Positions 44,345 to 50,123 of a DNA stretch of 58,423 bases are shown in pieces. Numbering within the stretch: the first letter of the stretch is position 1; each line of letters begins with the position of its first letter. The notes beneath the pieces were generated by a model that did no database searches, was not told the DNA's origin, and saw only the letters and a program-made list of their open reading frames with translations. Source of the stretch: a virus; IMG/VR virus record IMGVR_UViG_3300023174_000191, positions 1-58,423 of that record. The stretch is one strand, 5' to 3'. The position numbers and the translations under genes are program-made.

Positions 44345-44429
44345 AGGAAAGAAGAGGTATCGAACCCCATGCCAATTAAGGCACGATTTGCTTAGCAAGC
44401 AATCTTGATCCCTGATCAATTTACTTTCC
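44345..44429 (-). tRNA. tRNA-Ser (GCU)
   Basis: Class II, with a variable arm (GTGCC/GGCAT), anticodon loop TTGCTAA (GCT) and T-loop TTCGATA. It reads AGC/AGU. Confidence 0.84.
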
Positions 44430-44435
44430 AATTTG

Positions 44436-44520
44436 TACACCTGGCCGGACTCGAACCGGCACCCCCCTTACGGAGGATTGGATTTTAAGTCCAACGTGTC
44501 TACCATTCCACCACAGGTGC
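44436..44520 (-). tRNA. tRNA-Leu (UAA)
   Basis: Class II with a G/C-rich variable arm (CCTCC/GGGGG), acceptor GCACCTG/CAGGTGT, anticodon stem TTGGA/TCCAA and loop CTTAAAA (TAA). It is the one clearly normal Leu tRNA in the array. Confidence 0.88.
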
Positions 44521-44526
44521 ATTAAG

Positions 44527-44600
44527 TGTGAAAGATGGGACTCGAACCCACAATCGCCTGAACCACAATCAGGTGCTTTACCAATTCAGCTACAATCACC
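44527..44600 (-). tRNA. tRNA-His (GUG)
   Basis: Anticodon stem CCTGA/TCAGG, loop TTGTGGT (GTG). An extra 5' G (position -1) is present, as in bacterial His tRNA. Two U-U pairs occur in the acceptor stem. Confidence 0.82.
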
Positions 44601-44610
44601 ATGTATCTTG

Positions 44611-44682
44611 TTGGGTTACTAGGATTCGAACCTAGACTAAAACAGTCAAAGTGTTTTGTGCTAACCGTTACACTATAACCCA
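44611..44682 (-). tRNA. tRNA-Gln (UUG)
   Basis: Acceptor TGGGTTA/TAACCCA, T-arm CTAGG-TTCGAAT-CCTAG, anticodon loop CTTTGAC (TTG). Confidence 0.88.
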
Positions 44683-44689
44683 AAATTTG

Positions 44690-44757
44690 TACCGAGTAAT
44701 GGTATCGAGCCATTCTAGAAATAGATATGAGCCATCTCCGGTCCCTGACCACTCGGC
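44690..44757 (-). tRNA. tRNA-CAU with shortened D-arm
   Basis: Acceptor GCCGAGT/ACTCGGT (7 bp) and anticodon loop CTCATAT (CAT) are clear, but only 14 nt separate the acceptor from the anticodon stem, against about 19 normally. The T-loop starts with C (CTCGATA). The total is 68 nt. It might be an Ile tRNA with modified C34 or a Met tRNA. Confidence 0.68.
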
Positions 44758-44767
44758 AATTAAATTG

Positions 44768-44840
44768 TGGGAACTGCAGGAATCGAACCTGCTCCTTTAG
44801 TTCTTCAGACTAACGCGCGCACCAGCTACGCCAAGTTCCC
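44768..44840 (-). tRNA. tRNA-Phe (GAA)
   Basis: Acceptor GGGAACT/AGTTCCC, T-arm GCAGG-TTCGATT-CCTGC, anticodon stem TTAGT/ACTAA with loop CTGAAGA (GAA). Confidence 0.88.
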
Positions 44841-44953
44841 AATGCCTGGCTCGAAACCAGGCTTCTCATATAAAGGCATTTACATTTTTACTCAGCTTCC
44901 TTCGTTATCCATGACACAGCACATTGCTATCTGGCATGGAAAGTCAAATGCCT
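44841..44953 (-). ncRNA. candidate structured spacer RNA with T-arm-like hairpin
   Basis: This tRNA-free gap folds well. AGGCATTT (5' end, 44953-44946) pairs with AAATGCCT (44881-44874) over 8 bp. Inside, TCCATG pairs with CATGGA and AGCA with TGCT. At the 3' side is a GCCTGG-TTTCGAG-CCAGGC hairpin that looks like a tRNA T-arm. No acceptor or anticodon arm is seen, so it is not a normal tRNA. Confidence 0.5.
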
Positions 44954-44992
44954 CAAAAACAAACACATAAAGAAAAAGTTCAAAACCATTTG

Positions 44993-45064
44993 CGGTCTAT
45001 TCGGGATTCGAACCCGAGTCTTCTACGTGACAGGCAGACATCCATACCCCTGGACCAATAGACC
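44993..45064 (-). tRNA. tRNA-Asp (GUC), copy 1
   Basis: Acceptor GGTCTAT/ATAGACC, T-arm TCGGG-TTCGAAT-CCCGA, anticodon loop CTGTCAC (GTC). It differs at only two positions from a second copy at 45613-45684. Confidence 0.9.
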
Positions 45065-45072
45065 AATTTTTG

Positions 45073-45146
45073 TGTCCTATACAGGATTTGAACCTGTGAC
45101 CTTCTCGTTATGAGCGAGCTGCTCTGACCAGCTGAGCTAAAAGGAC
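45073..45146 (-). tRNA. tRNA-Met (CAU), elongator-like
   Basis: Acceptor GTCCTTT/ATAGGAC, standard D-arm GCTCAGCTGGTCAGAGC, anticodon stem CTCG/CGAG with loop CTCATAA (CAT), T-loop TTCAAAT. Elongator Met is most likely; Ile with lysidine at C34 is the alternative. Confidence 0.85.
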
Positions 45147-45152
45147 ATTTTG

Positions 45153-45223
45153 TACCTCGTAGTGGAATCGAACCACTGCCCTTTGCATGTAAAACAAATA
45201 CGCTTCCATTACGCCAACGAGGC
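45153..45223 (-). tRNA. tRNA-Val (UAC)
   Basis: Acceptor GCCTCGT/ACGAGGT, anticodon stem TTTGT/GCAAA with loop TTTACAT (TAC), T-arm AGTGG-TTCGATT-CCACT. Confidence 0.86.
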
Positions 45224-45288
45224 AAATCTAATTCTATGCGTCGGTGCTTATTAAGCGGTGATCTATGAATTAGTAACAGTCTTATTCG

Positions 45289-45359
45289 TACCCCCTGAAG
45301 GTAATGCTCCTTCTTCCCGATATTAAAAGTATCGTGCTTCACTTTAAAGCCTAGAGGGC
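45289..45359 (-). tRNA. divergent tRNA-Lys (UUU) without a TTCRA T-loop
   Basis: A full cloverleaf of 71 nt: acceptor GCCCTCT/AGGGGGT, D-stem GCTT/AAGC, anticodon stem CGATA/TATCG with loop CTTTTAA (TTT), T-stem GAAGG/CCTTC. The T-loop is AGCATTA in place of the near-universal TTCRANN, so a standard search may miss it. It is the only Lys candidate in the window. Confidence 0.65.
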
Positions 45360-45365
45360 TAATAG

Positions 45366-45441
45366 TCTGATAGGCAGGATTCGAACCTGCGTGCTCCTAC
45401 GTCCAAGGTAGGCTAGATAAACCGGACTCCTATACTACCAG
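45366..45441 (-). tRNA. tRNA-Pro (UGG)
   Basis: Acceptor CTGGTAG/CTATCAG, anticodon stem CCTAC/GTAGG with loop CTTGGAC (TGG), T-arm GCAGG-TTCGAAT-CCTGC. Confidence 0.87.
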
Positions 45442-45452
45442 AAGTATATTTG

Positions 45453-45526
45453 TAGTGATAATAGGACTCGAACCTATATCCTCCTCGGTATCAGCGAGGT
45501 GCTCCAACCAATTGAGCTATACCACT
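45453..45526 (-). tRNA. tRNA-Ile (GAU)
   Basis: Acceptor AGTGGTA/TATCACT, D-arm GCTCAATTGGTTGGAGC, anticodon stem CCTCG/CGAGG with loop CTGATAC (GAT). Confidence 0.88.
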
Positions 45527-45532
45527 ATATTG

Positions 45533-45606
45533 AGCCGAGGACAGGACTCGAACCGACGTCTTTGGCTTATGAGACCAAGCTGGGACCATCTCCAGTCTAA
45601 CTCGCG
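45533..45606 (-). tRNA. tRNA-CAU, imperfect acceptor
   Basis: Anticodon stem TTGGT/GCCAA with loop CTCATAA (CAT) and T-loop TTCGAGT are clear. The acceptor (CGCGAGT with CCTCGGC) forms only about four pairs and the T-stem is imperfect. It is the fourth CAU gene; edges are approximate. Confidence 0.62.
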
Positions 45607-45612
45607 ATATTG

Positions 45613-45684
45613 CGGTCTATTCGGGATTCGAACCCGAGTCTTCTACGTGACAGGCAGGCATCCATTCCCCTGGACCAATAGACC
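45613..45684 (-). tRNA. tRNA-Asp (GUC), copy 2
   Basis: Same arms as the copy at 44993-45064, with two base differences in the D-arm and anticodon-stem region. The flanking 3' GCA is also kept, which points to recent duplication. Confidence 0.9.
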
Positions 45685-45690
45685 TTATTG

Positions 45691-45762
45691 TGGAGCTATG
45701 GAGAATCGAACTCCAATTTATGAATTGCAAATCCATTGTAATAGCCGTTATACTATAACCCC
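45691..45762 (-). tRNA. tRNA-Ala (UGC), second gene
   Basis: Acceptor GGGGTTA/TAGCTCC as in the first Ala tRNA, anticodon stem ATGGA/TTCAT with loop TTTGCAA (TGC), T-arm TGGAG-TTCGATT-CTCCA. Confidence 0.85.
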
Positions 45763-45766
45763 AATT

Positions 45767-45892
45767 AAATTAAATAAATAAGTCTTCGTCTCTCCTAGCT
45801 GGCCCACTTGAAGATTACTCTTCGTGCCCGACTCGAACGGGAATGCTAGCGACTCAATCCAGCTTGCCCATAAATGGGTATTTATTTAATTT
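45767..45892 (-). ncRNA. candidate structured spacer RNA closed by a 14-bp stem
   Basis: The ends (45892-45879 and 45780-45767) pair over 14 A-T rich base pairs. Within lie AGCTGG/CCAGCT (6 bp, 60 nt apart), a T-arm-like hairpin CCCG-TTCGAGT-CGGG, and GAAGA-GTAA-TCTTC with a GNRA-type loop. No anticodon arm is found. The combination of outer, middle and local stems suggests a real fold. It lies between tRNA-Glu and tRNA-Ala genes. Confidence 0.58.
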
Positions 45893-45894
45893 TG

Positions 45895-45966
45895 TACTAC
45901 CGAGGAGAATCGAACTCCCGTTTCAACAGTGAAAGTGTTGTGTCCTAGCCGTTAGACGACGGTAGC
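45895..45966 (-). tRNA. tRNA-Glu (UUC), second gene
   Basis: Acceptor GCTACCG/CGGTAGT, anticodon stem CAACA/TGTTG with loop CTTTCAC (TTC), T-loop TTCGATT. It is not a close copy of the first Glu gene. Confidence 0.88.
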
Positions 45967-45973
45967 AAATTTG

Positions 45974-46045
45974 AGCGAGTAGACGGAATCGAACCGACAT
46001 CATCTGGTTGGAAGCCAGAGATAATAACCGTTATACGATACTCGC
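45974..46045 (-). tRNA. tRNA-Gly (UCC)
   Basis: Acceptor GCGAGTA/TACTCGC, anticodon stem TCTGG/CCAGA with loop CTTCCAA (TCC). A second gene with this anticodon is at 47136-47209. Confidence 0.88.
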
Positions 46046-46054
46046 AAATTAAAG

Positions 46055-46126
46055 AGCCTCTACAAGGAATCGAACCCTGTTATCTTGTGTACAAAACAAG
46101 TGCATCACCATTTATGCTTTAGAGGC
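46055..46126 (-). tRNA. tRNA-Thr (UGU)
   Basis: Acceptor GCCTCTA/TAGAGGC, anticodon stem CTTGT/ACAAG with loop TTTGTAC (TGT), T-loop TTCGATT. Confidence 0.87.
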
Positions 46127-46206
46127 CATTTAAACTACAAGCGGTTCTCGTATCCGTTCTGCAGGTTAGCCCCTGCTGCTTTGCAATAAGCTAATTCCAA
46201 TTAATT

Positions 46207-46713
46207 TTAAAAGAATAGAAAGGTCTCCCACTCTTTTGGTATGTAAGTCATAGATCTCATTAACATTAAATAGTGAGGTCTTTTTGGCTCTGGAATTTCC
46301 TTACCGTACTCCTCCAATGTTAAATCTGCCTTTTCATGATTACATGGACGACAAGCGGTAACTAAATTATCCCAAGCGTCTTTTCCTCCTTTTGATTGAG
46401 GTATAACATGATCTAATGTCAATAGTTTTTGATTTGAACTACCGCAATACACACATTCATAATTGTCTCTTTTATAAACGTTTTCTCTTGTTAAAGGAAC
46501 TCTATTAATATGCTGTTTAACATATTTAGCAACTCTAATAATAGAAGGTTTGTATATAATTAATTCAGGATTAATTAAGCTAAACGTTTCTGGATGGTCA
46601 GCTATCACTTCGGCATTGCCTTTATAACAAATTACAAACGCTCTTTCTGTGCTTATAACTGACCTCGCAGTAAAACTTGCATCTACTACAAGTGCTTTTT
46701 GATACTTACTCAT
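46207..46713 (-). CDS. HNH endonuclease in the tRNA array
   Basis: A 168-residue protein with a full HNH site: YECVYCG, TLDHVIPQSKGG, WDNLVTACRPCNHEKAD (about residues 87-130), including the two CxxC zinc knuckles. The first 80 residues are a small alpha/beta part typical of phage and host HNH proteins (KALVVDASFTARSVISTERA). Such nucleases move as free-standing homing genes and often sit beside phage tRNAs. It is transcribed with the array; the coding sequence looks intact. Confidence 0.88.
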   Translation of the reverse strand: MSKYQKALVVDASFTARSVISTERAFVICYKGNAEVIADHPETFSLINPELIIYKPSIIRVAKYVKQHINRVPLTRENVYKRDNYECVYCGSSNQKLLTLDHVIPQSKGGKDAWDNLVTACRPCNHEKADLTLEEYGKEIPEPKRPHYLMLMRSMTYIPKEWETFLFF

Positions 46714-46745
46714 CGCTTACTAATTTATATTATTATACTTATTTG

Positions 46746-46816
46746 CACGCCAGGAAGGATTCGAACCTTCATCATCGGTTTTGGAGACCGGTATGCTACC
46801 ATTGCACCACTGACGC
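46746..46816 (-). tRNA. tRNA-Trp (CCA)
   Basis: Acceptor GCGTCAG/CTGGCGT, anticodon stem CGGT/ACCG with loop CTCCAAA (CCA), T-arm GAAGG-TTCGAAT-CCTTC. Confidence 0.88.
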
Positions 46817-46822
46817 ATTTTG

Positions 46823-46894
46823 AGGGCTGGGAGAATTTCGAAATCTCGACCCGCTGCCTAACAAACAGCCGCTCTGCCTCTGAGCTACCAACCC
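46823..46894 (-). tRNA. tRNA-Asn (GUU)
   Basis: Acceptor GGGTTGG/CCAGCCC, D-arm GCTCAGAGGCAGAGC, anticodon stem GCTGT/GCAGC with loop TTGTTAG (GTT). The T-loop appears enlarged to 8-9 nt (TTTCGAAAT). Confidence 0.84.
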
Positions 46895-46906
46895 AATTAA
46901 TATTTG

Positions 46907-46987
46907 TGGGATACTGTGGAATCGAACCACACCTTCTTACAGAACGATTTTACAGACCGCTTATCACACCAGTGACTGAAGCATCCC
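46907..46987 (-). tRNA. tRNA-Tyr (GUA)
   Basis: Class II with variable arm, acceptor GGGATGC/GTATCCC, anticodon loop CTGTAAA (GTA), T-arm TGTGG-TTCGATT-CCACA. Confidence 0.86.
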
Positions 46988-46993
46988 AATTTT

Positions 46994-47110
46994 GACTACT
47001 ACCTGACTCCTTTCGAACTTTGCAGGCTCGTATCATTCATTCTTAGTAGTCCAAGGCGTTACGCGTCCATCTAGTAACTTTAATTTTCTTGAGTCCGGAT
47101 AAGCGCTTAT
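46994..47110 (-). ncRNA. candidate structured spacer RNA (two hairpin units)
   Basis: The 3' unit (47051-46994) is closed by GACTACTA/TAGTAGTC (8 bp) with an inner CCTG/CAGG stem. The 5' unit contains the palindromic hairpin GATAA-GCGC-TTATC inside GAGT/ACTC, and GCG-TTA-CGC between them. No anticodon arm can be drawn. It lies between the Tyr and Gly tRNAs. Confidence 0.45.
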
Positions 47111-47135
47111 CAACTCTAGGACATTACCTTGTTTG

Positions 47136-47209
47136 AGCGGTGCAAGGGATTCGAACCCTTACCTCGAGTTTGGAAGACTCATATGCTAACCGTTAAACAC
47201 CAGCACCGC
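47136..47209 (-). tRNA. tRNA-Gly (UCC), second gene
   Basis: Acceptor GCGGTGC/GCACCGC, anticodon stem GAGT/ACTC with loop CTTCCAA (TCC). It is the first tRNA after the array promoter. Confidence 0.88.
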
Positions 47210-47243
47210 AAATTAATTTAGCCAATATGTCAATGAACTCATT

Positions 47244-47409
47244 ATATCAAATTAGCCTCAATTTCTTGAGTTTCCAACATCGCCACGTGGAGGCTTTGAT
47301 ATGATGTCGCTGAGTGTCGTTGCTACTCTATATTGCCTGGCCAGACTATATTTCACCATTCTCGTTTATTTTAATTCGGTAACCCCTACTACCCGCCTGG
47401 TACCACGAA
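47244..47409 (-). ncRNA. candidate structured leader RNA of the tRNA array
   Basis: The stretch between the array promoter (47440-47472) and the first tRNA has no gene. It contains a stem of 8 + 5 bp (ATATCAAA with TTTGATAT, GCCTC with GAGGC, and a TAA bulge) around a CCACGTGG palindrome, and an exclusive alternative hairpin CTCAA-GAAA-TTGAG. Near its 5' end GGTA/TACC frame a G-rich loop. It may be a leader controlling the array, or a stable RNA. Confidence 0.48.
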
Positions 47410-47439
47410 TATAAAAATATCTTTTTCTAATTTCTATAC

Positions 47440-47472
47440 ATAAAGATAAGTAATTAATTTGAAAGTACCAAA
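47440..47472 (-). promoter_or_regulatory. early promoter of the main tRNA array
   Basis: Minus strand TTTGG, 17 nt, CTTATCTTTAT, then GTATAGAAA. It is the only strong element upstream of the array from 47209 down to 43837. Confidence 0.82.
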
Positions 47473-47513
47473 TCTTTTTTAAGAAATTTTAATTTATTTT
47501 TATGACCAGGTCA

Positions 47514-47547
47514 ATAAAAAAGCCCCGGATTTTATGGTCCGAGGCTT
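47514..47547 (-). terminator. intrinsic terminator
   Basis: AAGCCTCGGA and TCCGGGGCTT form a 10-bp stem (one G-U pair) with an 8-nt loop, followed on the minus strand by TTTTTT. It ends the transcript of the 48-residue gene just before the tRNA promoter. Confidence 0.88.
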
Positions 47548-47576
47548 AAATTATAGTAATATGTAAATTACCTATA

Positions 47577-47723
47577 TCATACCTCAGTCCCTCCTTTTTT
47601 CGGTTCCCATGTAATACTATCATTACGTAAAGAGCCTAAAATCACATCATTATTACATATCGTAGCTCCTGCTCCTTGAAGCATTCTAAACGATTGTGAT
47701 TGATATGTATGGACTTGTTTCAT
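47577..47723 (-). CDS. 48-residue protein with its own late promoter and terminator
   Basis: ATG at 47723 (MKQVHTYQSQSFRMLQGAGA, ending WEPKKGGTEV). A late-promoter element is 17 nt upstream and a strong terminator follows, so this is a single-gene late unit within early genes. No family is recognised; the short size and late timing would suit a small virion or morphogenesis peptide. Confidence 0.62.
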   Translation of the reverse strand: MKQVHTYQSQSFRMLQGAGATICNNDVILGSLRNDSITWEPKKGGTEV

Positions 47724-47740
47724 TTTATTTTTTATTTAAT

Positions 47741-47749
47741 ATAAATATG
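47741..47749 (-). promoter_or_regulatory. late-promoter element (variant) before the 48-residue gene
   Basis: Minus strand CATATTTAT then ATTAAAT, 17 nt before the ATG at 47723. It has the same first-base change as the element at 18387. Confidence 0.58.
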
Positions 47750-47782
47750 CACCTAGCTATATTTTCAGGCGATTTTTTTATA

Positions 47783-48181
47783 TTATTTTAAATAATCTTG
47801 CACTGGTGCAGAATCATTTCTTTCCCATGGATAAATTATCCATTCATCACCTTCATGCAGTGAAGCATATATGGTAGGAGTTAAACAAGCAGTATGTGGT
47901 TTATGATGCAACACTGCGGTATAGCCTCCTATACAATTTTTTAATGTATGCCCCGTATCACAAATATCATCTATTACTAGAGTATTAGGTAACATAACAT
48001 TCGACCAGGTTAAACCTAATTTATGCGATACCATTACTGCCGGGATCAATCCACCTCTCACAAATCCAAATACAGAATCAATTTGAGGTTGTTCAGTTAT
48101 AATCTTTTCACAAAGTATATCAACTAAATCACTAACGTCATCCCAGCTTAAATAAATTTTATTATCTACTTTAAGAGCCAT
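47783..48181 (-). CDS. purine-type phosphoribosyltransferase
   Basis: A 132-residue type I PRT domain. FVRGGLIPAVMVSHKLGL (40-57) is the first loop and LVIDDICDTGHTL (68-80) the PRPP-binding motif. It is near the short end for the family (about 150 for xanthine/hypoxanthine PRTs). It may salvage purine bases for phage DNA synthesis; the exact base is not predictable. It is co-transcribed with a 58-residue gene from the early promoter at 48389. Confidence 0.85.
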   Translation of the reverse strand: MALKVDNKIYLSWDDVSDLVDILCEKIITEQPQIDSVFGFVRGGLIPAVMVSHKLGLTWSNVMLPNTLVIDDICDTGHTLKNCIGGYTAVLHHKPHTACLTPTIYASLHEGDEWIIYPWERNDSAPVQDYLK

Positions 48182-48185
48182 GCAA

Positions 48186-48362
48186 TTAAACTAATTTAGA
48201 TTTTAAGACTTCCATTTCCTTTTCAATTCGTCTTCGATCAGAATCTGTTAAAGGAACTTTTACATCCTTAGTTTTCTTTTCAGTTTTTACTCCACTCTTT
48301 AATTGAGCTTCAAGCATATCTAATGCTCTCGATTGTCTCGAACGTTTTTGTACTGTTGCCAT
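48186..48362 (-). CDS. 58-residue charged coiled-coil peptide
   Basis: ATG at 48360-48362 gives a 58-residue, highly charged helix (QKRSRQSRALDMLEAQLKSG, ending EKEMEVLKSKLV). It follows the early promoter at 48389 and lies 4 nt before the phosphoribosyltransferase gene. Possible DNA or RNA polymerase-binding peptide; no family is known. Confidence 0.6.
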   Translation of the reverse strand: MATVQKRSRQSRALDMLEAQLKSGVKTEKKTKDVKVPLTDSDRRRIEKEMEVLKSKLV

Positions 48363-48388
48363 ATTGACTATTTAATTTTAATTACTTC

Positions 48389-48421
48389 ATAAATATAAGA
48401 TAACCTTTTGGAGTATCCTAA
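48389..48421 (-). promoter_or_regulatory. early promoter before the PRT operon
   Basis: Minus strand TTAGG, 17 nt, CTTATATTTAT. It overlaps the stop of the 32-residue gene by two bases. It is part of a 40-nt exact repeat with 42862-42901. Confidence 0.8.
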
Positions 48422-48516
48422 TCTTTAAATATTTTTTTACCGAAATATAAAAATACTCTTGCTACCACTACCCAAAGCACCATGCTTAAAGCAATCTTTA
48501 ATAAAACTTCTATCAT
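48418..48516 (-). CDS. 32-residue membrane peptide
   Basis: ATG at 48516 gives MIEVLLKIALSMVL, a WVVV core and a Lys-rich end. It is one membrane helix, probably N-out. Its start overlaps the stop of the 82-residue gene by 4 nt (ATGA), which supports translation. Small phage membrane peptides of this type often target host envelope processes, but the role here is unknown. Confidence 0.58.
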   Translation of the reverse strand: MIEVLLKIALSMVLWVVVARVFLYFGKKIFKD

Positions 48517-48761
48517 TTCAATTCTTTAGTTTTCTCAATGTTAATGTTAAATGTCTTTTCTGTATTACCTACTCCGACATTTGGATATACTGTTCCGTCA
48601 TTGACATCAACTGCATAATAAATCCATCTGTCTTGATCTCTGCCATGTTTACCACGCAATTCAGTTAATCTACTTAATTTAGGAGAACCTAAAAAATTTA
48701 CATACACTAATTGACCTATTTTGTATTTAGGCTTTTTCATTGGTGCTGGTTTCGAATCCAT
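48513..48761 (-). CDS. small SH3-like protein, unknown
   Basis: An 82-residue protein whose KIGQLVYVNFLGSPKLSRLT and following strands resemble a small beta barrel (SH3/KOW-like) reader. It shares a base with the DNA ligase stop and overlaps the membrane-peptide gene, so it is in the ligase operon. The barrel idea rests on strand pattern only. Confidence 0.52.
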   Translation of the reverse strand: MDSKPAPMKKPKYKIGQLVYVNFLGSPKLSRLTELRGKHGRDQDRWIYYAVDVNDGTVYPNVGVGNTEKTFNINIEKTKELK

Positions 48762-50059
48762 TATACTGTTCTTTTAGTTCCGTGAATTACTTTTATTGTC
48801 GGGAAACGCAAACTCCAATTACCTGCCTGGTTTTGTGTCTCTTGAAAATACTTAACGGTAATAATCTTATCACACAACTCTTCAGGATGCTTTTTGAAAT
48901 ATTCTCTTTCAGCAATTGTAAATCCTGAACCTACTGACACTTCATTTCCCTTATGTTCAATAATCACATTGGTTAAAACTTCCTTGGTAATTTCCAATCC
49001 ATTTTCAATCATTCTAAAAGGGCCAAACTCTAAAGCTTTTACTTTATATTCAGCGTCTTTAAACGATTTACATTTAAGCATATTTTTACTACGCTTACCT
49101 TCATAACCAACATTTTTTCTTAAGATTAATCCTTCCCAACCTAAACGATCGGCTTCAGACATCATCTCAACATATCTTTCTTCAGTGGCAATTACTGTCT
49201 GAGTAACTACTTTTAAGTGATTATACCTAGAAGGGTCAAAAAAGATCTCTCCTAATCTAGCATATCTGCTTGAATATTTAAGAGTACCCGTTTTAGTTCT
49301 AAACTCATCTCCGGAAATAGTGTCAAAGATTAGGTATTTAGGATTGTCAATTTGATGGTCTTTCTTACGAATTTGCTTCATAATACCCTGGAAATCTTCA
49401 TCTCCATTGGCATTTACTAGACAAATTTCACCGTCAAATACCACATCACGCATACCTATAGAAGCTATTTCTTTCTCTACCTTTTCTAGGGTAAGAAATT
49501 GATTACCCTGTCTAGACCACAAAGTCACAGCTCCCATATCATCTACTACTGCTAAACATCTAACACCGTCTAACTTCCTAGAAGCAAAAAAAGTATCTTT
49601 GGCAAAGTCTACTTGCACCTTATCAAAATCGGTAGCCAAAGCACAGTCAAAGGTTGGAATTAAGTCAAGGAATACTTTATTAATTAAAGAGTCTCCCATT
49701 CTAATTTCTAAATCTTTACCTATTACTTTATAGATTAAATCTTTATACTTTTCATTGTCATAACAAAAATCATTGACTGAATTAATAGCCAAGTGTCCTG
49801 TGATTGATCTAGATTTCAAAGCATCTAACAATTCAAATAAATCACTATATTTAACAACCTTACCTAAATCATTGGAGTAATTCTTCTCTAAATTGTCAGG
49901 AGTTACATAATATTGAAATGTCGGATTATAAGTGTAATAAATTACTTTCTTAATAAACTCGTCGTCATATTTTGATAAAATATCTCGTTTGTCATTTGTG
50001 CTATTAGTCGAGTTCAACTCGTCTACCATTAACCTTAATAACTGAAAATCATTTTTCAT
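48761..50059 (-). CDS. ATP-dependent DNA ligase
   Basis: A 432-residue ligase. The adenylated lysine is K162 in SRKLDGVR. Later motifs: WSRQGN, FDGEICLV (III), EGLILRKN (IV) and KCKSFKDAEYKV (V). The N-terminal ~140 residues are a helical DNA-binding region and the C-terminal ~100 an OB domain. T4 gp30 has 487 residues and the same layout. It seals nicks in replication and repair. Early promoter 50085-50117 precedes it by 25 nt. Confidence 0.92.
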   Translation of the reverse strand: MKNDFQLLRLMVDELNSTNSTNDKRDILSKYDDEFIKKVIYYTYNPTFQYYVTPDNLEKNYSNDLGKVVKYSDLFELLDALKSRSITGHLAINSVNDFCYDNEKYKDLIYKVIGKDLEIRMGDSLINKVFLDLIPTFDCALATDFDKVQVDFAKDTFFASRKLDGVRCLAVVDDMGAVTLWSRQGNQFLTLEKVEKEIASIGMRDVVFDGEICLVNANGDEDFQGIMKQIRKKDHQIDNPKYLIFDTISGDEFRTKTGTLKYSSRYARLGEIFFDPSRYNHLKVVTQTVIATEERYVEMMSEADRLGWEGLILRKNVGYEGKRSKNMLKCKSFKDAEYKVKALEFGPFRMIENGLEITKEVLTNVIIEHKGNEVSVGSGFTIAEREYFKKHPEELCDKIITVKYFQETQNQAGNWSLRFPTIKVIHGTKRTV

Positions 50060-50084
50060 ACGTCTTATTATTTAATTTCTATAC

Positions 50085-50117
50085 ATAAAGATAAGAATAT
50101 ATTATGTAGAAACCTAA
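50085..50117 (-). promoter_or_regulatory. early promoter of the DNA ligase operon
   Basis: Minus strand TTAGG, 17 nt, CTTATCTTTAT, GTATAGAAA. It lies just after the SGNH gene. Confidence 0.82.
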
Positions 50118-50123
50118 TCTTTT

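Noticed and set aside
44980-45342. 120-residue frame across several tRNAs
   Set aside because: It runs through four tRNA genes and has biased residues typical of tRNA read in frame.
45455-45781. Plus-strand 108-residue frame over tRNAs
   Set aside because: It is antisense to Ile, CAU, Asp and Ala tRNA genes.
46127-46206. Further degenerate tRNA
   Set aside because: A GCTT/AAGC D-arm and a GCAGG/CCTGC hairpin can be drawn, but the acceptor ends do not pair and the loop has six bases.
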